Shown: in pieces, positions 37,796 through 47,201 of the stretch
Layout of the letters: each line of letters opens with the position of its first letter
Position numbering within the stretch: position 1 is the stretch's first letter
NCBI RefSeq assembly: GCF_001422545.1
Contig: NZ_LMLE01000008.1
Location: 337,808 to 401,807, forward strand
Reading direction: 5' to 3'
DNA from: Pedobacter sp. Leaf41
Lineage (GTDB): Bacteria; Bacteroidota; Bacteroidia; Sphingobacteriales; Sphingobacteriaceae
Length of the DNA: 64,000 nucleotides
Position numbers and translations under genes: made by a program
Notes under the pieces: generated by a model
What the model saw: the letters and a program-made list of their open reading frames with translations, nothing else
Database searches by the model: none
Told to the model about the DNA's origin: nothing

Positions 37796-40700
37796 ATGAA
37801 AAAAAAGCTACTATTAATTTTTCTTGGTACGTTTTTGTTGCTGGCTCATGCCTTTGCGCAGCAAATAACCGTTACCGGTAAGGTTACATCATCCGATGGG
37901 CCTATACCAGGTGTTTCCATTCGAGTTAAAGGAAGCGCAGTGGTATCTCAAACAAATAATGATGGAAGCTATTCTATCAAGGCATCTAACACGAATGTGT
38001 TGGTGTTTTCTTATATTGGCTATAAAACTGTTGAACGTACAGTTGGAGCTAACCCGGTAATCAACGTTTCACTTGCATCTGATGCGGGAAATCTCGATGA
38101 TGTTGTTGTTACCGCCTATGGTATTGAAAGAACCAACAGGGCTTTAGGTTACGATGCCCAGACGGTAAAAGGTTCTGATATCGCCTCAACACAGCGTGAT
38201 AACTTTATCAATTCACTTCAGGGTCGGGTAGCTGGTGCAACCATTACTTCAACCAGTGGCACGCCAGGCGCTTCAACATCAATTATCATCCGCGGAGCCG
38301 TATCTTTAGATGGCGATAACCAGCCGCTTTTCGTAGTTGATGGCTTACCAATTTCAAACAACACTTTTAGTGAGTATGGTCTAGTTGGACAAGGAACCTT
38401 CAACCGTACTAATGATTATGGTAATAGGGGTATGGATATTAATCCTGAGGAAATCGAAACATTAACCATATTGAAAGGTCCGGAAGCAACGGCATTATAC
38501 GGAACACAAGGGGCGTCTGGTGCGGTTGTAATTACGACTAAAAAGGCAAAAGCAGGCACTGCAAGTGTGAGTTACAATAACTCATTCCGAGCAGAAGTTC
38601 CTTATCGCTTTCCGGAAGTTCAAACGGTATACGGTGGAGGAGCCGGTGGTATTTTCGATGAAGAGGTGCGGACTAGAACATATTTCGGAGCAAAATATCC
38701 GGAAAGATTTACCAGATACGATAACCTTGATGCCTTTTATAGAACTGGATGGACACAGAAACACAACGCATCTATAGAAGGTGGAACAGAAAAATTGTCT
38801 GTTAGATTTGGTTTAAGCTATACTAATCAGGAGGGGCCTATTAAAGGAACTGATTATAATACCGTTAATGCTAAACTGTCTGGTACCTCGAAAATCAGCG
38901 ATAAAATAAGCATGAACGCTTCTATGAACTTTATATCTTCTAAAACAAACAAGACCTATAAAGGATCTGGAAGCCCGATGTTAAGTGTTTTAACCTGGCC
39001 TGTTGTAGATGATATTAATAACTATTATACCGCTACCGGAGATAGAAGAACTATTTCTGGAAGTTTAGGTGGCGAACTTGATAACCCGCTTTGGGCTATG
39101 GAAAATAATCCTAACTGGGATAAAGTAAACCGGGTAATTACGAATGTCGGTTTCAGTTATAAACCCTTATCATGGTTGAATTTTCAGGCTACTGCAGGCG
39201 CTGATGTTTATGCAATGCAGGGTTTAGGTGCTTATCATCCACAATCATACAACGCTAATGTTGCTGCAACAAGTTATGGTGGCGGTGGTATTAATACTTT
39301 CAATGAAAATGTGCGTTTATTTAATGGTTCATTTGTTGCAACAGCAAGAAAAGACTTTGGTAAATTTAAACCGTCATTTGTAGTGGGTTATGACATTTCT
39401 GATAATACTGACGAAATTAATTCACAGTTTGGAACTAAATTTTATCAACAAAAATTTTACAGTTTAAATAATACAGATCCAACCACACAAAGGGTAGCCT
39501 ACCAGAACATTTTAAAGCGTAAAATGGGCGCTTTTGGTCAGGCAACTTTGGGCTATGATGATTTACTTTTCTTAACTTTAACAGGTCGTCAGGATTTTTC
39601 ATCAACATTACCAATTAATGAATATGCATTTTTCTATCCTGCAACATCATTAAGTTTTGTGTTTTCAGATTTGCCAGCATTTAAAAAAATCAGTTGGTTA
39701 TCGTCAGGTAAACTAAGAGCTTCATGGGGGCAATCAGGTAAGGATGCTAAAAGAGCTTACATTACAAAAACTTCGCTAATTCCTCAAACCACAACTGGTG
39801 GAGGTTTTGCTGTTGATGTTACTTTAGGAAATCCTAACCTAGTTGCAGAATTTACTACTTCATCAGAGGCTGGTATCGATCTAAGTTTCTTCAAAAACAG
39901 ATTGTCTGCTAACTTCTCGTACTATCACATTGAGAGTAATGGGCAAATTACCGCACCACGTTTAAGTTACGCAACAGGTGCAATCTTGGAATACATCAAT
40001 AGTGGAAAGGTAATAAACAAAGGTTTTGAATTGGTATTAAAAGGAACTCCAATTCGTAACAAAGATTTCAGCTGGGATATTACAGCAAACGTAACCAGAG
40101 CAAGAGGAAAAATCACTTCTCTTCCTGCAGACCAAACCACCTTTTATGTTTCTGATACCTGGCTATTTGATAACGTAAGACGCCAATATGTTGTTGGTTC
40201 ATCTATTTCGGCTTTGGCAAGTATGGATTATTTGAGAAACAGCAATGGAGATGTACTGATTAGCCCAAGTAATGGTTTGCCAATTAGAAGTACCGAATGG
40301 ACTCAGATAGGTGATACTGCGCCAGATATAGGTTTGGGCGTTATCAATAGTTTTACTTATAAAAACTTTAATTTATCATTCCTTTTTGATATTCGTAAAG
40401 GTGGCGACATTTACAATGCTACCGAACTTTATTTGTATGCACGAGGTATGTCAAAAAGAAGTTTGGACAGAGAAACGCCAAGAATTATTAAAGGAGTATT
40501 AAGAGACGGATTGGAAAATACTGCGAATCCTACACAAAATAACATTGTAGTGTTACCATATATTTCAACCTCATATTACTCTACCGCCTACAATACGCTA
40601 GATTTTATTGAGAAAGATATTAACTGGGTTCGGTTAAAAGATATTACACTAGCTTATACTTTGCCGAAATCAGTGTTTGCGAAGAGTAATGTATTTAAAA

Positions 40701-40876
40701 GTGCCAGCGTTTTCTTTACTGGAACTGACTTATTGCTTTTAACCAATTACAAAGGTGTTGATCCATCGGTTAATGGTTTAAGTGCTGCATCTGGTGGTAC
40801 AGGTGGAACGGGGATCGACTTTGGTTCATTTGGACAGCCAATGGGTTTCAATTTTGGTTTAAGAGTTGGATTTTAA
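37796..40876 (+). CDS. Second SusC/RagA-family TonB-linked transporter
   Basis: Also 1026 residues but only distantly alike to the first SusC. It has a signal peptide ending near residue 21, the regulatory-like domain ITVTGKVTSSDGPIPGVSI, a plug with SIIIRGAVSLDG and LYGTQGASGAV, and a barrel ending LRVGF. The SusD partner follows 11 bases downstream. The DeoR gene is divergent. This pair leads the run of genes that ends in the glycosidase cluster, so the substrate may be released by or passed to GH29, GH92 and GH2. Confidence 0.95.
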   Translation: MKKKLLLIFLGTFLLLAHAFAQQITVTGKVTSSDGPIPGVSIRVKGSAVVSQTNNDGSYSIKASNTNVLVFSYIGYKTVERTVGANPVINVSLASDAGNLDDVVVTAYGIERTNRALGYDAQTVKGSDIASTQRDNFINSLQGRVAGATITSTSGTPGASTSIIIRGAVSLDGDNQPLFVVDGLPISNNTFSEYGLVGQGTFNRTNDYGNRGMDINPEEIETLTILKGPEATALYGTQGASGAVVITTKKAKAGTASVSYNNSFRAEVPYRFPEVQTVYGGGAGGIFDEEVRTRTYFGAKYPERFTRYDNLDAFYRTGWTQKHNASIEGGTEKLSVRFGLSYTNQEGPIKGTDYNTVNAKLSGTSKISDKISMNASMNFISSKTNKTYKGSGSPMLSVLTWPVVDDINNYYTATGDRRTISGSLGGELDNPLWAMENNPNWDKVNRVITNVGFSYKPLSWLNFQATAGADVYAMQGLGAYHPQSYNANVAATSYGGGGINTFNENVRLFNGSFVATARKDFGKFKPSFVVGYDISDNTDEINSQFGTKFYQQKFYSLNNTDPTTQRVAYQNILKRKMGAFGQATLGYDDLLFLTLTGRQDFSSTLPINEYAFFYPATSLSFVFSDLPAFKKISWLSSGKLRASWGQSGKDAKRAYITKTSLIPQTTTGGGFAVDVTLGNPNLVAEFTTSSEAGIDLSFFKNRLSANFSYYHIESNGQITAPRLSYATGAILEYINSGKVINKGFELVLKGTPIRNKDFSWDITANVTRARGKITSLPADQTTFYVSDTWLFDNVRRQYVVGSSISALASMDYLRNSNGDVLISPSNGLPIRSTEWTQIGDTAPDIGLGVINSFTYKNFNLSFLFDIRKGGDIYNATELYLYARGMSKRSLDRETPRIIKGVLRDGLENTANPTQNNIVVLPYISTSYYSTAYNTLDFIEKDINWVRLKDITLAYTLPKSVFAKSNVFKSASVFFTGTDLLLLTNYKGVDPSVNGLSAASGGTGGTGIDFGSFGQPMGFNFGLRVGF

Positions 40877-40887
40877 TTAATAAAATA

Positions 40888-42435
40888 ATGAAAAAGATAT
40901 ATATAGTTTTAATCGCTTTCGCAGTATCATTTTCTGGATGTAAGAAGTATTTTGATATAAATACCGATCCTGCAACGCCACAAAATCCTGAAAGCAAAAC
41001 ATTAGTGCCGCCTTTGTTTGCACAAATGGAAAGAGGAGTGCAATTTGATGCCAGGTACCTGGGAGGAACGATTCAGTATTTTGGTGGTGCGGTAAACGTT
41101 GGCGAATCTCACGGGTGGATTGCTGCAAGTGACGCAATGGGTGAGATTTGGAGAACGTGTTATTATGGTTTAGGTGCGAACTTAGGATTAATTATAGCAG
41201 ATAGCGAGAAAAAGCAAGAGTGGAATTATGTTGGTCTTGCACAATCTTTAAGAGCATGGGGATGGCAAATTACTACAGATTACAGTGGTGAAATCATAGT
41301 GAAACAAGCGTTTGAACCTAATCGTTTTATTTTTGATTATGATTCACAGGCTGATGTATATGCAGAAGTTGCTCGTTTAGCAAATGAATCTATCAAAAAC
41401 TTCAGCAGAACTGATGGTACTGGCTCAATAGCAAAGTTGGCGTCAGCAGACTTGGTTTATGCAGGCGACGCTTCAAAGTGGATCAAATTTAACTATGGTT
41501 TATTGGCTAGAAACGCAAGCAGTACCATTAACAAGGCAAGCTATGATCCCCAAAAAGTAATTGATTACGTTGATAAGGCTCTAGCAAGCAATGCAGATAA
41601 TTTTATCGTTCCAAACAATGGAACTATTTCTGCTGATGCAAACTTCTTCGGCCCGTTAAGAGCCAACTTAGGTCTTTATCGCCAAACCAGAATTATCGTT
41701 GGTTTGCTAGATGGCACCTATTTTACAGGAACGCCTGGAACTGTTATAGATCCAAGAAGAAATACTATGATTACGCCTTCACAGGATGGTGTTTATAGAG
41801 GTACAGGTCCTAATGGAGCTGATCCTGGAACGGTAATTAACAAAAATCAAATCGCTAATCCTTGGGGTTCGCTTGGAGGAGCAAACCCAGGTGCAGGTCA
41901 AGGAAAATATCTTTTTAAAGATAAAGCCGGTTTCCCTGTAATGACGTATTCTGAAATGCAATTTCTGAAAGCAGAAGCCGCATTTAGATCAGAAGATAAA
42001 CAAACTGCCTACACAGCATATTTAAATGGCATATCTGCTAGTATCGATTTTGTAAGTGCACTAGGTACTGCGATTACAACTGCAGAGAAAACCGCTTACA
42101 TGACAAGTGCTTCAGTTAAACAATCGTCGGTAGATTTAACTCTAAAAGACATCATGCTTCAAAAATACCTGGCATTGTATGGTTATGGTTTCGTTGAAAC
42201 ATGGACAGATTTACGGAAATACAATTATATCACCGGAGATTCAAAGGGTAATAATCCATACTTAGGAACATTTGTGTTTCCAACTTCGTTTTCAGCAGAT
42301 AATGGAGGAAAACCTGCACAAAGAACCCGTCCAAGATATAATTCAGAATATATCTGGAACATCGAAGCTTTGAAAAAAATTGGTGCCGATAGAGTAGACT
42401 ATCATACTAAACCAATGTGGTTCTCACTTCCTTAA
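40888..42435 (+). CDS. SusD/RagB-family lipoprotein, SusD-like_2 type
   Basis: A 515-residue lipoprotein with lipobox Cys18 (VSFSGCKKYFDINTDP). The CKKYFDINTDP start with NPESKTLVPPLFAQMERGV is typical of the SusD-like_2 (PF12771) branch of SusD proteins. The C-terminal LYGYGFVETWTDLRKYNY is conserved in this group. It pairs with the SusC encoded 11 bases upstream and leads into the DUF4397 lipoprotein gene 17 bases downstream. Confidence 0.9.
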   Translation: MKKIYIVLIAFAVSFSGCKKYFDINTDPATPQNPESKTLVPPLFAQMERGVQFDARYLGGTIQYFGGAVNVGESHGWIAASDAMGEIWRTCYYGLGANLGLIIADSEKKQEWNYVGLAQSLRAWGWQITTDYSGEIIVKQAFEPNRFIFDYDSQADVYAEVARLANESIKNFSRTDGTGSIAKLASADLVYAGDASKWIKFNYGLLARNASSTINKASYDPQKVIDYVDKALASNADNFIVPNNGTISADANFFGPLRANLGLYRQTRIIVGLLDGTYFTGTPGTVIDPRRNTMITPSQDGVYRGTGPNGADPGTVINKNQIANPWGSLGGANPGAGQGKYLFKDKAGFPVMTYSEMQFLKAEAAFRSEDKQTAYTAYLNGISASIDFVSALGTAITTAEKTAYMTSASVKQSSVDLTLKDIMLQKYLALYGYGFVETWTDLRKYNYITGDSKGNNPYLGTFVFPTSFSADNGGKPAQRTRPRYNSEYIWNIEALKKIGADRVDYHTKPMWFSLP

Positions 42436-42452
42436 CCTTTAAATAAATAGAT

Positions 42453-43262
42453 ATGAAAAAATTAATATATATACTAACCGCTTGTATTGGATTGTTTTCT
42501 GCATGTTCAAAGGAAGATGATTATGAAAATGTAGAAAATACAGAATATGAAAAACTGGCTCCTGCAGATCCAAAATATTCGTACTTAAAGGTTTTAAACT
42601 TAACTCCTGGTAGCCCGGTTTCCAATTATTACATAGATGGCACTAAGTTTTCCGCTTCTTTGTCATCTACCGGAATAGAAAATTCTGGCTATACGTACAA
42701 TGGTTTATTTCCAGATTTCGGGTATGCTGCAACCACTCCAGGTGCGCATAAACTTACGGCGAAAATCATCCCAACAGCTACAGTGGATGCAAATTTGGAA
42801 GTACTAAATACCACAATTAATCCCGAGCCAGGAAAATATTACACGATATATACTACTGGTTTATACTCTGCAACAAACAAAGCATTAGGTACTCCTTTTG
42901 TTTTAGAAGATGTAAGACCTGCTTTAGATACTACCAAAATATTTATAAGGTTGGTCAATTTAGCTTCAGGTCTGCCCAATATTGACGTTGTTAGAGGAAC
43001 TTCGCTAACTGACCCAAAGATCATTACAAATGTTGGCTACGGCCAGGCTTCTAATTGGGTTAGCTTAACTAACCTTGGTCCTGGTTCTTCACCAATTATC
43101 CCTTTATGGTATGCCAGTTCTGCAACAGGTGCTCCACTCTTTACGGTGGTTACTAATGCAACCCTAATAAAAGGTAGAGCTTATACATTATATCTTCGGG
43201 GAATTTCTGGAACTACCGGAACAACAGCTGTGACACAAACGTTTTATACCACATTCTTTTAA
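42453..43262 (+). CDS. DUF4397 surface lipoprotein
   Basis: This 269-residue protein has a lipobox ending at Cys18 (IGLFSACSKEDD) and repeated beta-rich segments with YLKVLNLTPGSPVSNYYIDG and IFIRLVNLASGLPNIDVVRG, the DUF4397 pattern of Ig-like repeats. It is the third gene of the SusC/SusD operon and is probably a surface lipoprotein, exposed outside like SusD. It may bind glycan or support the transporter; no enzyme motif is seen. A terminator follows. Confidence 0.85.
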   Translation: MKKLIYILTACIGLFSACSKEDDYENVENTEYEKLAPADPKYSYLKVLNLTPGSPVSNYYIDGTKFSASLSSTGIENSGYTYNGLFPDFGYAATTPGAHKLTAKIIPTATVDANLEVLNTTINPEPGKYYTIYTTGLYSATNKALGTPFVLEDVRPALDTTKIFIRLVNLASGLPNIDVVRGTSLTDPKIITNVGYGQASNWVSLTNLGPGSSPIIPLWYASSATGAPLFTVVTNATLIKGRAYTLYLRGISGTTGTTAVTQTFYTTFF

Positions 43263-43285
43263 CAAAAAGGAAATTTTGTAGAAAG

Positions 43286-43313
43286 CCAAGTCAATTACTG
43301 ACTTGGTTTTTTT
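43286..43313 (+). terminator. Terminator of the second SusC/SusD operon
   Basis: An 8-bp stem CCAAGTCA / TGACTTGG with a 5-base loop and seven Ts. Confidence 0.85.
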
Positions 43314-43335
43314 GTATATTAAGGTTTGTAAATCA

Positions 43336-45957
43336 ATGAAAAGAATTGTGTTATTTTTAGTGTTGTCTATTTGCATCGAATCTGCGGCAGCGGTAATATT
43401 CACCGTAACCAATAATTTAAATGATGGAGCTGGATCTCTGCGTGACGCGATAGAAAAAGCCAATGCTAATGGCACCACAGATGTAGATTACATATATTTC
43501 AATTTGCCCGGTTCAACATTGGTAGATGTAACCATCCCCCTAGAATCTGAACTTCCTATACTCACTTCCAATATCATTATCGATGCAACTACTCAATCTT
43601 TCTCTGCTTTGGGCAACCCAAATATTAAAATAAGTTTGGTTAAAGCTGTTTCACAATATTTTAGTGGCTTAAGAATGGATAATGGAAATAAAATAGAGGT
43701 TTATGGTATGCTCTTTAGCGGCTTTCAATCTGATGCTCTTGGTGCAATAGAAGATAAAAAGGGAGGCATCTATCTTTACAATTCTAAAGATATCAGAATT
43801 GGCTCACCAGGTAAACCCAATTGTTTCGTGGGGTGTTATGCAGGTATTCTTTCGCCTTTTAGAATACCAAAGCTTTTTATAGAAAATGTTAAAATCTCAT
43901 CCAATATTTTTGGTTTAGCCGAGAATGGATTAACTGTTTCACCCAATGAAACAGGGATTGATATCAGTTTCATGACTAATGGAATTATTGGTGGAGCTAC
44001 ACCAGCGGAAGGGAATTTAATAACCGGCAATACCAGAACTGGGATAGCGTTAGGTGGTGCCGAAGGCATTAACAAAATTGTAAATAATATCATTGGACTA
44101 GATAAAAATTCAAATCCTAAGCCAACGCTTTCAGCTAAAGGAATTTATGTGAATGGTGGAACAAGTGAACCAATAATTAGCGATAATATTGTTGGAGTCC
44201 AATCTATTGCCATTCATGTTGATTATGTAAATGATGGGTTTGTGATTGCTCGAAACAGAATTGGAACAGGGAAAATCGGGACAGAAAATTTTTCAAACAC
44301 CTTAGGTATCCACATTAACTTTTCAAATACGAAAGGAATGATTGGTGGTGCCGATGTCAATGATCAAAATTTTATTGCCAACAATAAAACAGCTGTTCTT
44401 ATCGAAAATTCATATCCTATATCCATTTTTAAAAATAGTATTTATTGTAATAATAGCGGAGCAATTACTTTTAAAAATCAAACGCTCAATCCAGCTAAAA
44501 TCGATGTCATTACCTCTACGGAAGTGAGTGGAAGATATTCTCCAAACTCAATAGTTGAATTATTTTATACTGATGAGTGTAGCGATTGTCAAGGTAAAAC
44601 GTGGTTTGCTACTATTAATACAGATGCTACAGGAGCTTGGAAATACAACGGACCCGTTAATGCTAAACTAACTAGTCTGGGAACTGATGCCAATGGTGCA
44701 ACATCAAATTTCTCCAAGCCCTTAGTTGATGATGCGAGCAAGCAAATCTTAGATCCATTTTGTGGTCAACCTACCGGAAGTATAAAAAATATACAGGTTT
44801 ATAGTGCCAGCGTGTTTCAATGGTTTAATAGTTCCGGACAAATTGTAGGCGATAAGAAAGACCTTGAGAATGTTCAGGCAGGAACGTACTATTTAAAAGC
44901 AGGGCAAATGGGTGCTTGCGATGTAACATCGGCAACTTACACCGTTGGCTCGTTAGGAAATGGCATCGATGATAAGAATAAAAAAATTATTGATGAAGAT
45001 TGTGGTGCCTCAAATGGTAGTATCAGGAATATTGGTGTAGCAAATAATTTGACTAAAACCTGGTACAACCAGCAAGGAATAGTTTTGGGTAATGGTAAAG
45101 ATTTAGAAAACATTGCAGCTGGAAGTTATTATTTTAAAGCTGGAAGTGGAGCATGTGAAATTACTTCTCCTATCTATGAAGTAAAAAATGTAAATAAAAA
45201 CTTCAATGTCGGAGCGATTATAACTGTTCCTGCCAGTTGTGGCAATTCAAACGGAAGTATTATCGTTCAAAATTATCAAGGCGAAATTCCAACCGTCTTC
45301 ACCTGGACTGATCGTGGTGGCAATGTGATCAGTCGAAGCAAAAATCTAAGTGGAGTGGGCCCTGGTGAATATACTTTGATCGCGTCAGATGGATTAAACT
45401 GTGAGAATGTAGCTGGGATATTTACTGTTGCTGCTTCAGAAGTTCCGTTTATCGATCTAACTAAATTACAATCTTACATTAGTTGTGATGGAAATACGGT
45501 AAATGTAACGGGAATTGAAATTAGCGGATCAACTTCGCCTTATCTATACCAATGGATTGATGCTGGCGAAAATACAGTTTATACCGAACGCAACTTAAAT
45601 GCTAAACCAGGCAAATACTATTTAAAGGTGACTGATCGGTTTGGATGTGAGGTGAATACTGATATCATCGATTTCAGAGTTTTGGAAAACGAAACACTTC
45701 AAGTTCCAAATTCAATAACCCCAAATGGCGATGGAATTAATGATACCTGGCGATTGGCTGGCGCAGAAAATTATCCTAATGCTGAATTTTGTATTTTCAA
45801 TCGAAATGGCGGGCGTGTATTTTACTCTAAAGGTTATCCGAGAGAATTTGATGGCACATATAATGGTAAGCCACTAAGTATCGGCGTTTATTATTATGTC
45901 ATTGATCTAAAAAATGATTGCGGCAAGCTAACCGGAAGTTTAACCATTCTTAAATAA
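43336..45957 (+). CDS. Secreted beta-helix protein with T9SS type B sorting domain
   Basis: Starting at ATG 43336 (MKRIVLFLVL) the protein is 873 residues with a signal peptide. Residues about 20-400 look like a right-handed beta helix that opens VTNNLNDGAGSLRDAIEKAN. Four repeats of about 80 residues follow; their Cys-containing starts are at residues 476, 556, 635 and 717. The last 85 residues are a gliding-motility-associated C-terminal domain (ITPNGDGINDTW, IFNRNGG, GVYYYVIDL), the type B signal for type IX secretion. It is probably surface-attached or adhesive. The 11 extra codons upstream overlap the terminator and are rejected. Confidence 0.88.
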   Translation: MKRIVLFLVLSICIESAAAVIFTVTNNLNDGAGSLRDAIEKANANGTTDVDYIYFNLPGSTLVDVTIPLESELPILTSNIIIDATTQSFSALGNPNIKISLVKAVSQYFSGLRMDNGNKIEVYGMLFSGFQSDALGAIEDKKGGIYLYNSKDIRIGSPGKPNCFVGCYAGILSPFRIPKLFIENVKISSNIFGLAENGLTVSPNETGIDISFMTNGIIGGATPAEGNLITGNTRTGIALGGAEGINKIVNNIIGLDKNSNPKPTLSAKGIYVNGGTSEPIISDNIVGVQSIAIHVDYVNDGFVIARNRIGTGKIGTENFSNTLGIHINFSNTKGMIGGADVNDQNFIANNKTAVLIENSYPISIFKNSIYCNNSGAITFKNQTLNPAKIDVITSTEVSGRYSPNSIVELFYTDECSDCQGKTWFATINTDATGAWKYNGPVNAKLTSLGTDANGATSNFSKPLVDDASKQILDPFCGQPTGSIKNIQVYSASVFQWFNSSGQIVGDKKDLENVQAGTYYLKAGQMGACDVTSATYTVGSLGNGIDDKNKKIIDEDCGASNGSIRNIGVANNLTKTWYNQQGIVLGNGKDLENIAAGSYYFKAGSGACEITSPIYEVKNVNKNFNVGAIITVPASCGNSNGSIIVQNYQGEIPTVFTWTDRGGNVISRSKNLSGVGPGEYTLIASDGLNCENVAGIFTVAASEVPFIDLTKLQSYISCDGNTVNVTGIEISGSTSPYLYQWIDAGENTVYTERNLNAKPGKYYLKVTDRFGCEVNTDIIDFRVLENETLQVPNSITPNGDGINDTWRLAGAENYPNAEFCIFNRNGGRVFYSKGYPREFDGTYNGKPLSIGVYYYVIDLKNDCGKLTGSLTILK

Positions 45958-46017
45958 TCAATTATGTCAATGCTGTGCGCTGAAAAAACGATAACAACAA
46001 CGAAGTGCACAATGTTT

Positions 46018-46057
46018 AAGAGCCACCTGTAAGTATATTTACAAGTGGCTCTTTTTT
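46018..46057. terminator. Bidirectional terminator between the T9SS protein and beta-barrel genes
   Basis: A 15-bp stem with one mismatch (AAGAGCCACCTGTAA with its complement) and a short loop, followed by Ts. Confidence 0.85.
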
Positions 46058-46073
46058 ATGTCGATATCTTATG

Positions 46074-46676
46074 TTACAATATCTTAAAGCCTAAACTTAA
46101 CTGGAATAAGTTAGGTTTTTGAGTATACTTTTCACTTTTACTAATGTTTGATAGCCCTGCTTCATAACGTAGATCCACAGAGATTGAACCTACATCTACG
46201 CCAGCACCGGCTTGGATTCCAATAGCTTGATTTTTGTAATTGTCGAAATCTGTAGCCTGATCGTAGGCACTGCTAAAGCTAGAATTTTCATCCAGCACAA
46301 ATGAAACCACGGGTCCGGCCATTAATCTAAAATTTAGGTTTTTTGCACCGAATTTCGTTCCCAGTAAAACAGGAATATCTAGCGTGGTAAATTTTACTTT
46401 ACCTTCTGCAGCAACTTCGGTATTGTTATTATTGGTAAAGCTGATAAACTTATTGCCTTTGCTGCCAATGTAAGCCTCTGGCTGTACATAAAAACTTGCA
46501 CCACCAATACGTGCCCATGCACCAACTTGATAACCTAATCGGTTTTCTTCGCTGGCGAAATCTGCATTGAGTTTGGCCAGGTTTACACCTGCCTTAATAC
46601 CTAAATTGAAGGTTTGTGCCTGAGCTGTTACCCAGCCAGCGGTTAGGAAAACAATAGAAAGGATGATTCTTTTCAT
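46074..46676 (-). CDS. Outer-membrane beta-barrel protein, PorT/OmpW-like
   Basis: A 200-residue protein with a signal peptide to about residue 20 and then amphipathic strands starting FNLGIKAGVNLAKLNAD and ending FQLSLGFKIL, as in outer-membrane beta-barrel (PorT-type) proteins of Bacteroidota. About eight strands can be imagined. There is no partner gene on its strand. Its role may be structural or related to secretion; function is not assigned. Confidence 0.82.
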   Translation of the reverse strand: MKRIILSIVFLTAGWVTAQAQTFNLGIKAGVNLAKLNADFASEENRLGYQVGAWARIGGASFYVQPEAYIGSKGNKFISFTNNNNTEVAAEGKVKFTTLDIPVLLGTKFGAKNLNFRLMAGPVVSFVLDENSSFSSAYDQATDFDNYKNQAIGIQAGAGVDVGSISVDLRYEAGLSNISKSEKYTQKPNLFQLSLGFKIL

Positions 46677-46820
46677 TTTTTTGAATGTTTAATGTTTGTG
46701 TGTTTAATCAATTGGATTTTATAATCCGCATTTCAGCACAATTATCGTGCAAAACATTCCTGTTAACTCTATTTTTTGTAAAGCCCTCACAAAAAAATGG
46801 CGATGTGAGCAAATATTTTT

Positions 46821-46828
46821 TACTTTTG
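46821..46828 (+). promoter_or_regulatory. Promoter -7 box for the small ORF at 46847
   Basis: TACTTTTG matches TAnnTTTG and lies 18 bases before the ATG. No convincing -33 element is present. Confidence 0.45.
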
Positions 46829-46846
46829 CATCAAATAAAATCTGCT

Positions 46847-47062
46847 ATGGCTAATTTTCAACTTACTTCTGAAACTGCTTTTAAAGTAAAAACTAAATTT
46901 TTAAGGAAATACCGCGATCTAGCGAACGAGCCTTTAGAGTTTACGCCTGGCAAAGAAGATCAATTGGTTGAAGATTTAATGCGTTTGGTAAAACGCGACC
47001 GAACTTACATCGAATTCACCATTCAAAAAGCACTAGCCGATACTAAAGGCAATAGACTTTAA
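46847..47062 (+). CDS. Small conserved helical protein, 71 residues
   Basis: I start at ATG 46847 (MANFQLTSETAFKVKTKFLR); a longer frame to 46685 would run through the promoter area between divergent genes. The product is mainly charged helices, ending with DRTYIEFTIQKALADTKGNR. I do not recognise a functional family. Its own promoter and clear ATG support a real gene. It lies 139 bases before the S41 protease gene. Confidence 0.6.
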   Translation: MANFQLTSETAFKVKTKFLRKYRDLANEPLEFTPGKEDQLVEDLMRLVKRDRTYIEFTIQKALADTKGNRL

Positions 47063-47201
47063 GTTAAAATCCATCTCTTTCTCTTCTGCCTAAAGCACTT
47101 TCAAATATCTTATTTTTAATATTTGGGCCTTTTCGTACATTTACCTTTATAAAAAATAAATCATCCATCAGCTTGCTGTTTTGGATTCCAGAATTTAAGG
47201 T

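Noticed and set aside
46685..46846. Extended N-terminus of the 71-residue ORF
   Set aside because: It runs through the spacer with the divergent gene and over the -7 box; the added residues have no protein-like conservation pattern.
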